From assembly GCA_019828595.1 (NCBI GenBank), contig JAHQRK010000003.1, positions 1,550,001-1,614,000 on the forward strand: a stretch of 64,000 bases of DNA, given 5' to 3'. The stretch comes from Aphanomyces cochlioides. Lineage: Eukaryota > Oomycota > Saprolegniomycetes > Saprolegniales > Verrucalvaceae. Positions 34,241-44,482 of the stretch are shown here, piece by piece; within the stretch, counting starts at the first letter, position 1; every line of letters starts with the position of its first letter. The notes below the pieces were generated by a model that was given only the letters and a program-made list of their open reading frames with translations, made no database searches and was not told the origin of the DNA. Both the position numbers and the translations under genes were made by a program.

Positions 34241-34715
34241 ACACTCTAAATTGTGAACGGGGTGAAAAATGTATCTATTTTTCCAAATCTATTTGAAATC
34301 TATAGCCAATCAAAATCGAGTATTTGTCTTCTTGACAAAAACACACACAAAACACACATTCAAAACTTTACTTTATTAATGTACTTTCATATTACACTTG
34401 AACTCACTATACCTGAATATTATTTGAGAATATTTCAATTTTTAGTCAAAAATACAAATTTCAGTGAAAAAGACAATAGTTAGATTATTGTCTTTTTCAC
34501 CCAAATTTGTATTTTTTTACCAAAATCGAATATCGATTCGATCATACTGAAGTCAAGTATAAATGGAAATATGGCAGAAGTCCCAAATTAATTACACGTG
34601 TGTCTGGGTGTATTTTGCGTGAATTAGGCAAATTACTCGATTCTGATTGGCTGATCGATTTGCAGATCGATTTGAAAGATCGATACATTTCACACCCCTC
34701 TCACAATTTAGAATG
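34241..34715. mobile_element. Hairpin-type MITE with imperfect TIRs
   Basis: Outer 80-90 bp on each side match as inverted repeats (CTCTAAATTGTGAACGGGGTG at the left; TTCTAAATTGTGAGAGGGGTG at the right, reverse complement). The centre (34445-34517) is another inverted repeat around TGAAAAAGACAATA. Region between is diverged. No target duplication is clear. Confidence 0.6.
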
Positions 34716-34991
34716 AAATCGACAATACATACAAAGAACAGAAGAGACAAAAAAAAAATGGTCAGTAATCATGAGATTCGATTCAGCATAAATGAGTGTT
34801 TTTATAAACTTTTTCGTCATGTCGCTCAACGTTGCAACAACACAAACAGCGGCAGCGGTGTGTCGTTGATCATTTCTTTGCGGCAGTCGAGAGAGAAAGA
34901 ACGCAAGACATCCAAGATGAATAGATCTAGGTTTACCTTTCTACCGCTGGAAGGTCCTTTCGCTTCCATATATTAAAAATATGGTAAATTA

Positions 34992-36203
34992 CTATGCAAT
35001 CATACCCGCCGCTTTGAGTGCCCGGTGGGCACCGCAAGCGTGTTTCTTCAGTCGCGGGTCAGCAATCGACTGCCAGTCTTGAAGCAGAGTCAAGACAGCC
35101 GCGGAGCCTTCGGCACCGGACAGTTCGAGAGAGTAGAGTGGGCAGAGGATTTCAAGCACACGTAGGCTTTCTCGTTGAAGATCCGACGCGACGCCTGCTC
35201 CACCGGCAGCATACTTGACAATCAATTCCCATCCATCCGAGTTCATAAAAGCACGACGGCACTCAGGATCGTCACACATGCGAGCAAGGGCAAATGATGC
35301 ACATCGCTTCACTTGTTCCACATCCGAGTTCGCCATTTCAAGCAAAGATGGAACCAATGTTGCCATGCAGTCGCGGTACGAAGTTGTGGTGGTTGAAAGA
35401 GAGATGCTGGCCAGAACACCTTGGACTTGAACGTCGGCGTGCTTGCTGGACATCATTTGTTGGATTGATTTGACGGATTCCTTGATGTTGTCGAGGGTCG
35501 TTGGGGTGTTTGATGTGGGAGAAGGAGGAGCAGGACGCTTGTGTTTTAGTGGTTTGATGGCACCATTTCCAGTGAGAAGTTGTTGTTTCTTGCAAGCTTG
35601 GACGACTTCAGCGTACAAGCCCATCATGCTAACAATGTCGCCTTGCCTTCGTTGAAACTCGACCACGTGTTGCGAGTCGTTGGTCTTGTACAATCGCACG
35701 TTGAACTCGACCATGGTCGATCCCGAGACTTGGGTGACTTTCCACTTTCCCTTGGTCGGTTTGAAGACGAAATCAGTGCCTAAGTCGTAGAGCTTTTGTC
35801 CGATGACCATGCACACTCGTTGGAGCGACGAGTTGTTGACGTGGAAGTGGGAGTGGAGTTCGAGTCGGAACGGAGCACCTGGAAGTTCCTTCGGTGCGAC
35901 GTTTGAGTAGCTCGTTGGATCAATCATTGGGATGGCAGCTGGCGCGGCTTGTGCGTCCGCTCTTGGTTTGGGCGCCGCTTTGCGCATCGAGAACGGCACT
36001 GGCATGCCAAGCGCGGGTGGTGCACCTGCGTGGTGCATGTGTCCCAGGCCGCGTCCAAACGCAGGCGGTGCAGCCGACATGGCGGAGATGGATCGATATT
36101 CAATCTTATCTTCTTCCGCGTCCAACATGGATCGAGGTCCAGTTTTCTCGTCTGGCTTCTTGGTCTCCTCTTCCTTGCGCTCGTCGTCGTCTCTGCGTTC
36201 CAT
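34992..36203 (-). CDS. Armadillo-like repeat protein with KA1-like domain
   Basis: 403 residues from MERRDDDERKEE. Residues 1-115 are disordered and rich in Glu, Ala, Pro and Met. About 118-205 (FRLELHSHFHVNNSSLQRV to VEFQRRQGDIVSMMGLYAEVV) resembles a kinase-associated KA1-type fold seen at the C-terminus of some kinases; this is inference from the pattern VEFNVRLYK...HVVEFQRRQGD. After a basic Pro-rich linker come helical ARM/HEAT-like repeats (LVPSLLEMANSDVEQVKRCA, FALARMCDDPECRRAFMN). The frame extends upstream to 36269 without ATG and contains TTTATTTCGACAG, a possible acceptor, so an upstream exon may exist. No enzymatic motif is seen. Confidence 0.7.
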   Translation of the reverse strand: MERRDDDERKEEETKKPDEKTGPRSMLDAEEDKIEYRSISAMSAAPPAFGRGLGHMHHAGAPPALGMPVPFSMRKAAPKPRADAQAAPAAIPMIDPTSYSNVAPKELPGAPFRLELHSHFHVNNSSLQRVCMVIGQKLYDLGTDFVFKPTKGKWKVTQVSGSTMVEFNVRLYKTNDSQHVVEFQRRQGDIVSMMGLYAEVVQACKKQQLLTGNGAIKPLKHKRPAPPSPTSNTPTTLDNIKESVKSIQQMMSSKHADVQVQGVLASISLSTTTTSYRDCMATLVPSLLEMANSDVEQVKRCASFALARMCDDPECRRAFMNSDGWELIVKYAAGGAGVASDLQRESLRVLEILCPLYSLELSGAEGSAAVLTLLQDWQSIADPRLKKHACGAHRALKAAGMIA

Positions 36204-36481
36204 GATGGCCGAGCAAAATTGACGAATGGTTTTCTGTCGAAATAAAAGATGGACAGAGGAACTATACAAAACCCAAGTGAGTCACAAGCACAGCGCCGAA
36301 GTAACCCAACATCCAGAGTTGACACACTCGATTGGATGGGATCGGAAACCAAGGGCTCGGGCAATCTCTTCCGAGCATGTTCCGCCGTCCAACGGTCAGG
36401 AATCCGTTGTCGTTTTAATCTATCTAAGGTTCAGTTTTATAAAATTTTATGCAAGTTTTAGCTTACATAAAATATGTTTTA

Positions 36482-36839
36482 GGGCCCGTCTGGATGCCAC
36501 CTATTATTGAGATAATTTGCAATATTTTGATCAATTATTGCATAATTTTATAATGCACTGTCTGGACGCCAAATACTGCATAATTTTATGGCATTAATTT
36601 ATTTCAAAACAGGCCAAATATGCAATAAATAATATTCTACTCAAAGTAGAATATTTTCCCCAACATCGTATAATCCACACAAATTCCCAATGATTATTTT
36701 ATTTTCGTGGGAATCCAGACAGTCCGAAATTTTAATTATCGTGATATAATAATACGTGGTTTGTATTATTTTGACCAAAATACAAAATATCACATAACGA
36801 ATTTTCACAATATTTTTTATTTGGCATCCAGACGGGCCC
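36482..36839. mobile_element. Tourist-like MITE, 358 bp, perfect TIRs, TTA target duplication
   Basis: Perfect 18-bp terminal inverted repeats GGGCCCGTCTGGATGCCA, flanked by TTA at 36479-36481 and 36840-36842. Internal copies of the GTCTGGA-GCCA motif occur about 70 bp from the left end. It is AT-rich and non-coding, the same family as 31829-32369, lying just upstream of the armadillo-like gene. Confidence 0.9.
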
Positions 36840-36842
36840 TTA

Positions 36843-39166
36843 AATTATAAAATGTTGTTTCTTTCAAAATAAGCAATTTACATATATTGGATCTCTGACG
36901 TTTCACATTGCAGTGGAAACCCATGTGATGGTGCGCAACCTTCACAACCAGGTGAAAGCCCGTTCGTGGCGAATTCTCGGCTTTGGTGCAGAGGCTTGGA
37001 CGGAGAAGGGAAAGGAAATGGGAGAACGAGAGAGCGGAAGAGAGAGAGAGTGTGTGGTGTCAACAGGATGGACCGCATGGGCAGCGTAAATTCACCATAC
37101 TTGGAATATGTCGGTCGAACGAAAAGGGCGCCCAATGCTGAGCTATGGCGAGGAATTTCCAGCTAGGAGCATATGATATCATGGTCGGGCATGTCACGCA
37201 ACGCGGCATCCATGAGCGCCTGCTTTGACCGGGGAAGAATGTTCCACTGCGCGTGGGTGGCAAACTTTTAAACGGTGTACACGATTGTGACCATGGTAGG
37301 CCACAATGCGCATCGCTCGCTCAGAACATCAAGTTGGCCGTATTTTGTAGAGGAACGAATAGCATGGCTTGTTGAACCATGGGCGCGCGCGCGTGGCGTT
37401 GTGGATCGAAAGAAACTTCCAGAGAGAGCGTTTCCCCCAGTCGTACCCCTCCTGCCAAGAAGTCTTCTTGCGCCGGGGGATCACCTCCACCAATGACTTC
37501 CAAGCGGGTTCAACTTTATCAGACACGTCGGGGCATCTTTCTACGACTTCTCATTCCCGAGACGATCAAAGCTTCCAGGGCAATTTCCGGCAGCTTTTCC
37601 CCGTTTGAATGTAATGTGGACAACACAACCTTGACAACAAATTCATCACGCCCATTCCAGGTACTTTCATTTGCTGTTGCCACTTGGTCCACAATGGTTG
37701 CCTTGGCTTTGATTGCATTTGGGAGCACCAAATGGATGTGAGAGGAGATTCCCCGCCGTTTCTGGGTATTGATGGGTGCCTCCAATCAACGTCGAGGATT
37801 TGATCTATTCCGAGATCTCTGGTTGGCATAGCTGCTACACAGTAGGATGCAAGACTTCTCCGATCTTGCAGCGCTCGTTTTGTTGAACAAAGTGAGGTGA
37901 AACTGCCTTGGTTGTCAAGTGTGAGAAACGTCATTGAGCTACAAGATCGTGTCCTTTGGGCAGACACCTGGGTGCCACATCGGTGAAAATTTTCAACACG
38001 AGTTTGGCAAACCCCATCCAATGCATATGCTGGTGGTCTAGTGGGGATCTTCCACGACAATCTAAAATTACAATTGATGTTTTCGCAGTGACGACAAAGT
38101 CTGTCTACTGTGACGCATTCAGCTCAACGATCCGAGCAGTTCGTGAAAACCTAACTCTGAGTGGCTGACGTTCGTCGAGGAACGAGGTCTATTCCTCGCG
38201 GGAAAGCGTATCAATCTAACATCGCGAGAGCAACGCACTCGGTGGTGAGTCCCGCCCCGACGTTGGCATTGACGTGCATTTGTCGGTTTCACGTTTCGTG
38301 CCACCAGATCATTCTATCTGTAAGTACATGTATTGGGGTCATTGCGCCATGAGTGTGCGGATGCAACCGAGCAATTTGATCTTGGAGGATTCGATTGACA
38401 ACGCGCACACGCACACTAGCGTTTGAACGGACTATGGAGCCCAGGGCAAGTGAACTTTGCCCATTACCCCCCCCCTCGATATATACGATCTCAACATCGA
38501 TGGCACAAAACTCTGCGCGATCGATCGTTCGCACGCTTGGAGTTCACGACAAGCTAAAAAATCCATCTCCAAGCATCGACTGCCCCCTTACCTATGAATT
38601 GGCATGGATGATTCAAATGACAGTGCGTATGGCAGTTCGAATGGGCAAGCAAGGTCCGCCAGTACACGAGAACGCGCCTACGCCGCGGTACATTCTATTT
38701 GGCTGTTCTAGCTGTGAAATAGTACTTGATACTCAACTTCCATGCCAATTCAAGTTGACCAAGTCCGACGCTTTCGTGTTGACTGTGAGTTCAATTGCTT
38801 CGCATCCGTAGCTGTGAATACCTCCAGACTTACTCCCTTCCATCCCTGAAGTCTGCCGTCGCATTGACCTGCTTCGACAACAGACTTGGATGAGAAATCC
38901 AAACCCACTCCACGTTGCTTTATCATAAAAGTCCCCAAGGCAATCAATCCTTTTTCGCCAATGGATTTCAGTCCATCGACAGTGTGGTCGTAGTAATCAA
39001 CCACCTCTTCTTATCCATCCTACAGGAGGGATTTCTACTGTCGAGTACCGGTATCATGGTGGGGGCTTAACCACTTGGAGCTCCCTCCCTTCACGCCATG
39101 AGCAGATGGGAATACCATGGAGAAATACAGAGGACCCGTAAAAATACACACAGGTATTAATTAATA
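36843..39166. other. Gene-poor region with unresolved, possibly decayed coding fragments
   Basis: No family is recognised. On the minus strand, 37785-37519 (HIHLVLPNAIKAKATIVDQV, EFVVKVVLSTLHSNGEKLPE) and 37503-37321 (IGGGDPPAQEDFLAGGVRLG) look coding and could be joined by a short intron, and fragments at 39004-38750 and 38534-38289 are similar in character. On the plus strand, 38395-38811 is open for 138 codons. Frames change often and stops interrupt them, so this is either an unrecognised multi-exon gene or a decayed element. A GA-rich run lies at 37020-37052 and a C9 tract near 38468. Confidence 0.3.
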
Positions 39167-39828
39167 CACCATTTGCCGGTTTAGTTCGCTTAACTTGCGA
39201 TATATTTCGTATCACGTGCAATATATTTCGTATGACTTGCAATGTATTTCGTATGACTTGCATTTAATTTCGTGGCTCGCGACGAAAATCGATTTATATT
39301 TCGCATGACTTGCATTATATTTCATTCCTCTTGCATTTAATTTCGTATTTTTTGCTTATATTTCGTATCACGTGCATTTAAATTCGTATAAATGCAAAAT
39401 ATATTCATCTCCTATTGAGATATGAAGTTTCACATGTGTTGGTGTTGGCTTGAACTATGAATTTGCGATGGGCAGCCGCATATGAACTCTGCTGAGCTTG
39501 CTTGATGCTCGCATTGACTTATATGGCGATTGAAGTGTCCCATCAATTTCTTATGAGTTCGATAACAATTTTTTGTTAGTTTTTCTATGGACTTTTTCTC
39601 TTCTCTGCGAAATTAATTGCACGTGATACGAAATATAAGCTAAAAAATACGAAATTAAATGCAAGAGGTATGAAATATAATGCAAGTCATGCGAAATATA
39701 AATCGATTTTCGTCACGGGCCACGAAATTAAATGCAAGTCATACGAAATATATTGCAAGTCATACGAAATATACTGCACGTGATACGAAATATATCGCAA
39801 GTTAAACGAACAAAACCGGCAAATGGTG
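39167..39828. mobile_element. Long-TIR MITE, 662 bp, TA flanks, arms built of short direct repeats
   Basis: Terminal inverted repeats of about 230 bp begin CACCATTTGCCGGTTT and are flanked by TA (39165-39166 and 39829-39830). Each arm is a run of about 18-22-bp units with the consensus GCAAGTCATACGAAATATA, repeated 8-10 times with changes. The middle (about 39400-39610) is unique AT-rich sequence without a coding frame. TA flanks suggest a Tc1/mariner-type non-autonomous element. Confidence 0.75.
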
Positions 39829-39833
39829 TAGTA

Positions 39834-39911
39834 TTGTGGATTCGCTAGAAATTTCCCAATTTGGATTCGTTTTTTGCATCAATCTCCAATCGCGCCAATA
39901 CATTAGATGAA
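39834..39911. mobile_element. Fragment of the short TIR element, inverted, broken by the 1-kb arm
   Basis: Matches the right end of 33959-34207 in reverse complement, from TTGTGGATTCGCTAGAAATTTCC to GATGAATG, then runs straight into the left arm of the large inverted repeat. Confidence 0.75.
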
Positions 39912-42103
39912 TGACTTGTCTTCGGAATTCACAGAAAAATAATCCTACTATGTATTTTTCAGCCAATCAATAGTTATTAAAAGTTGTGCGGTGTTTAATT
40001 GGCCAAAAACACAAGTCATGAGACAGCGACTCTTACGTGCAAGTCTCAAATGGCAATCGAAAATGCCTTTATTGACTTCAAAAGGCAGGCAATCATCAGC
40101 ACACTTGAGACTACTAGTACCTTAGAGTTTAGTGTTTGTTCTAAGGGTGTTTAAATTGATGGTAATAAACTTTCGCCTGAATGAAGTTGTTATGATAAGT
40201 GACTCTGGAGACAAATTTGAATTTGAATTGGCTCTTTGAAAATGCTGCATGTTGACACGTACTAGCTGTTATTCTTTTGAAACACACTTTGCATGTAGAC
40301 CTTCACGTTAGTTTATTTAAGCTCAGTAGTGATGAGAAGTGTATCCAGTGATTATCCTAAACGATATCAATTTACTATTACACCACACGATGACCGATTG
40401 AGTATATGCGTATGGCTCATGGCACATCTGATGTCTGGACAAGTTCCTGTGGCATTTCATCGTATGAATCACTCACTACAGGCTTGCTCATAGCAAAAGC
40501 AATTTACCCCCTTGTTTTGATTGCTGACGTATGATAACGACGCTTTTCTCAATGTTTTTAGTTATATCTCAATAAGTTCTAAAGGATTGCAGTAGCGTAT
40601 GACATATCTCTAATATAACGATGAGTGATAAAACCACGCTAGATTCCAGCCATAAGTTGAAATGAATGTGTTTTGCTCCCTTGTTCTCTTGATGCTATTT
40701 TTGGGATTTTCTCGAAATGTGATTGGCTCATTTTCCCACAGAAAAATCCTTCTGTGGATTGCATTCCATTCGCATTCCACTCAAACTTTATTTTATTTCA
40801 TACAAAACGTAGTACTACAAATAATTAAATCATGAAAAGAATTTTGAGTATTTTGGAAAATACAGGACAAATTTTCTGTGGATGCATACAAACGGCAATA
40901 TTTGTCCGATGTTTTCCGGAGAATGTTGATTTGATACGAATTTCCAGACCCCGTTCAATCGAATCACGCCGGCGGATCCATTCACCAATCAACGCCATTG
41001 GCTAATAAATATTTTGGGCAATTTTGTTTGGCTGAATAAAATATTATGGAATTTACAGTTCCTTTGAGAGAAAGTACTGTTCTAATTTTCATTCTCCGGA
41101 AAACATCGGACAAATATTGCCGTTTGTATGCATCCACAGAAAATTTGTCCTGTATTTTCCAAAATACTCAAAATTCTTTTCATGATTTAATTATTTGTAG
41201 TACTACGTTTTGTATGAAATAAAATAAAGTTTGAGTGGAATGCGAATGGAATGCAATCCACAGAAGGATTTTTCTGTGGGAAAATGAGCCAATCACATTT
41301 CGAGAAAATCCCAAAAATAGCATCAAGAGAACAAGGGAGCAAAACACATTCATTTCAACTTATGGCTGGAATCTAGCGTGGTTTTATCACTCATCGTTAT
41401 ATTAGAGATATGTCATACGCTACTGCAATCCTTTAGAACTTATTGAGATATAACTAAAAACATTGAGAAAAGCGTCGTTATCATACGTCAGCAATCAAAA
41501 CAAGGGGGTAAATTGCTTTTGCTATGAGCAAGCCTGTAGTGAGTGATTCATACGATGAAATGCCACAGGAACTTGTCCAGACATCAGATGTGCCATGAGC
41601 CATACGCATATACTCAATCGGTCATCGTGTGGTGTAATAGTAAATTGATATCGTTTAGGATAATCACTGGATACACTTCTCATCACTACTGAGCTTAAAT
41701 AAACTAACGTGAAGGTCTACATGCAAAGTGTGTTTCAAAAGAATAACAGCTAGTACGTGTCAACATGCAGCATTTTCAAAGAGCCAATTCAAATTCAAAT
41801 TTGTCTCCAGAGTCACTTATCATAACAACTTCATTCAGGCGAAAGTTTATTACCATCAATTTAAACACCCTTAGAACAAACACTAAACTCTAAGGTACTA
41901 GTAGTCTCAAGTGTGCTGATGATTGCCTGCCTTTTGAAGTCAATAAAGGCATTTTCGATTGCCATTTGAGACTTGCACGTAAGAGTCGCTGTCTCATGAC
42001 TTGTGTTTTTGGCCAATTAAACACCGCACAACTTTTAATAACTATTGATTGGCTGAAAAATACATAGTAGGATTATTTTTCTGTGAATTCCGAAGACAAG
42101 TCA
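39912..42103. repeat. Foldback structure: two 1,014-bp inverted arms around a 164-bp spacer
   Basis: Left arm 39912-40925 begins TGACTTGTCTTCGGAATTC and ends TTTTCCGGAGAATG; right arm 41090-42103 is its reverse complement over the same 1,014 bp. I found no mismatch in the long stretches compared by eye. Arms are AT-rich and non-coding on both strands. The spacer 40926-41089 is the remaining part of the short TIR element found intact at 33959-34207. Confidence 0.9.
40926..41089. mobile_element. Spacer: left part of the short TIR element
   Basis: Starts TTGATTTGATACGAATTTCC and runs through ACGCCGGCGGATCCATTC to TTCTAATTTTCATT, matching 33963-34130 with a few differences (for example TTTGTTTGGCTG for TGTGATTGGCTG). 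It lies between the two 1,014-bp arms and in opposite orientation to the fragment at 39834-39911. Confidence 0.8.
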
Positions 42104-42552
42104 ATAATACTGTACATTCCTTCCTCCTCGAGCTTGTAAGAGTGCACGAGTTTGTTACCTCGATAGTTGCCACAGTGACTTGCTGGCAATGGCTTGAAAG
42201 TATCGATTGCGATTGCTGCACCATCATCATGAGCTCGTATCCAATTGCTTCCTGTTGGATCATCAACAGGCCAGACTGCGTCAAGTTTGTGACGACGGGA
42301 GAGATCGTCTCAGCTGTCTCGGGGCAAGTTTACACAGCATTTCTCATCGCAATACCGTGACGAAGTAACTCTCCAGAGTGCCTCGATTCGTCACTCGTCG
42401 TGGGCTTGGAGCTGCTGTCGTGTATCAAATGGATGACATCGTGACTGGTCGCCAAATGGCACCTCCTCTACTGACGTTGGTATCAGCAGTCTGCAAGTCC
42501 GAGGCCAACTTGGGAGTCAATGAGCTAGTTGAGAATTGCCCGACTGGCTGCC
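42104..42552. other. Intergenic between foldback and membrane-protein gene
   Basis: A plus-strand frame open to 42360 (ending VYTAFLIAIP) covers much of this stretch but starts inside the foldback arm; no similarity is seen. It should include the promoter of the gene at 42553. Confidence 0.35.
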
Positions 42553-43233
42553 ATGAGTTGTCTTCGAAGGATCGTCGAGTGGCCGCATCTCCCGCTCGTT
42601 GTCTTCAACATTGCGCTGCCGCTCATTCTGTTCAATGTCGTCAAGGAACATGCGAGCCAAATGATTGCAGTCTTTGTGTCGGGCATTCCCCCCATGGGCA
42701 AGACGCTCGTGCAGATTATCTGCTACGGCCAGAAAGATGTCATCTCGATTGTCCAGATCATCTCGACATGCTTCTCCGTCGTGATCCTCTTCTTCACCGA
42801 CAATGCCAAAGTGCTCTTGATCAAAGACTCGCTCTCGACCATCACGATCGGCGTGCTGCACTTTCTCTCCCTTGCGTTCTTCCACGAGGATATGTTTTTC
42901 ACGTTCAGGCGCCATTTTACCTCCAAGACGTCAGCCGACATGGATCTGCTCTATGCGAAGCCCCACGTTTGCAAGGTCTCGCGCACTGTCACGGCGATTT
43001 GGGGCGTCGCCATGATTATCGAAGCGTGCATCCGTATCGCGCTCATCTTGGTGCTCTCGGTACAGACCATGGTGTATATTTCCCCCATCATTCCCATTGT
43101 TTGTTTCTGGCCTCTCATGTTTTGGACGTTCAAGTACATTCAACACCACGAAAACGACGACGGATCTGTCAAGATCCCTCTCCTCGCTCCCAATGTTAAA
43201 GAACTCGAACAGCAAGTTGACAGTCTCGCGTAA
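42553..43233 (+). CDS. VC0807-like multi-pass membrane protein
   Basis: 226 residues from MSCLRRIVEW, no introns. About six hydrophobic segments: VVFNIALPLILFNVV, MIAVFVSGIPP, VISIVQIISTCFSVVILFF, LSTITIGVLHFLSLAFF, AMIIEACIRIALILVLSV and YISPIIPIVCFWPLMFW. The pattern PLILFNVV, SGIPPMGKTL and AKVLLIKDSL followed by a Phe-rich segment resembles the VC0807 family of small membrane proteins known from bacteria and fungi, whose function is not established. The C-terminus is a soluble acidic tail (KELEQQVDSLA). A larger frame on the same strand (42378-43199) is out of phase and not hydrophobic. Confidence 0.7.
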   Translation: MSCLRRIVEWPHLPLVVFNIALPLILFNVVKEHASQMIAVFVSGIPPMGKTLVQIICYGQKDVISIVQIISTCFSVVILFFTDNAKVLLIKDSLSTITIGVLHFLSLAFFHEDMFFTFRRHFTSKTSADMDLLYAKPHVCKVSRTVTAIWGVAMIIEACIRIALILVLSVQTMVYISPIIPIVCFWPLMFWTFKYIQHHENDDGSVKIPLLAPNVKELEQQVDSLA

Positions 43234-43616
43234 AACCTAAGTAAATCTTAATGATGTATTCCATTCCCATGAAAGCGCTTGCATCCCTCGTCAAACGGCT
43301 CCATGAGCTCTCAGTCCCTTCATCGAATTTCAAGTTGCACCGCCGACTGCCGAGACCTGCTGAAACATAAAAACTACGTTGCGGTGGGGATATCAAGCCC
43401 AGAGTTATTCACTGAGCCAAGGCTTCAAACTTGTGTTCCCTTCGTGCTTGGAAGGAGGTCTCGTGGACCAGATCGTCGGCTCCATCTGGGCAAACTTCCA
43501 TCAAGATGTTCCATCCACCGCCGAGGAGTGTTGGCTGTTGAACGCAATCCAAAGATAATCCTAGACTTTTTTTGAATTGGTCAATCAATGTCCTTAAAAC
43601 ACCAAAATTTTAGCCA
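43234..43616. other. Intergenic, nothing recognised
   Basis: About 380 bp between two plus-strand genes. It should hold the 3' end of the membrane-protein transcript and the ALKBH6 promoter. Confidence 0.4.
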
Positions 43617-44462
43617 ATGGCAACCAAGCATTATTGTGTCATGGATTTTGCGGCGCTGTTGCGGGAAGAGAAGAGAAAGGCGGCAGCTTTGCGCAAAGCA
43701 CAGAAAGCGACGAAAGAAGAGAGTCAAAAAGACGTTGACACGAAGGAATCAACGCCAGAATCATTGCCTGTGATTGAAGTACCACCGCTGATCCTCGAAC
43801 CAAGGTGAGTTTGAAATGCTGAGACTTTCCCTATCACGAGAGCAGACAAGTGTTGGGAGACCGTCTCGAGTCGTATCGAGTATGTAGCTCGATCTCGTCA
43901 GTGTATCATATCCCTAATTGGCTCTCGCTTGATGAAGAGGAAGCGATTCTTGAACGCGTGTACGCTGTCCCGGCATCATCGTGGGTCCAAGTAAGGCACC
44001 GCCGACTGCAAGTGTGGGGTGGTTCTGTCACGACGACATATGAACCATCTCCACTGCCAGCATGGCTAGACACACTATCGAAGGCACTAGTCGACATGGG
44101 CATTTTTGAGCCTGCAAATGCTCCCAACCATGCTTTGATCAACGGTAATCCTCCCGTGGCTTGCGGCATTGACCAACATCACATTAGAATACACTCCAGG
44201 CGACGGCATTCTTCCGCATGAAGATGGCCCAATGTATCATTCGCTCGTTGCCATCATCAGCCTCGGTGCTGATGCTCGGATGACTTTCCAACGACACCGA
44301 CAAATTGTGACGACGAGCACTCCGGAGCATTTTATCGTTAAGCGACTTAGCCTCCTTCTCTTCACATCTGAGGCATACACGGAGCATCTGCACAGCATCG
44401 ATCAAGTCGGTCCAAATGCAACTCGCGTTTCCTTGACCATTCGCAAAGCATTGTCATACTAA
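43617..44462 (+). CDS. ALKBH6: AlkB homologue 6 (2-oxoglutarate/Fe(II) dioxygenase)
   Basis: Three exons (43617-43804, 43846-44144, 44188-44462; introns 41 and 43 nt) give 253 residues. VYHIPNWLSLDEEEAIL, RRLQVWGG and NEYTPGDGILPHEDGPMYH match ALKBH6; HED supplies the His and Asp metal ligands, and the second His is expected in TEHLHSI. VSLTIRK at the end carries the arginine that binds 2-oxoglutarate. Substrate of ALKBH6 is poorly defined (nucleic acid, possibly tRNA). Start could be the internal Met of MDFAALLREEKRK (43641). Its stop lies 20 bp from the convergent homoserine dehydrogenase stop. Confidence 0.88.
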
Positions 44463-44482
44463 TGAATTATCTCGTTGACATT

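Noticed and set aside
39167..39828. CRISPR-like array
   Set aside because: The short repeats are variable, contiguous and inverted between the two arms of a TIR element; there are no unique spacers of even size.
42378..43199. 273-codon plus-strand frame overlapping the VC0807-like gene
   Set aside because: Histidine- and arginine-rich nonsense in another phase; the overlapping frame encodes clear membrane helices.
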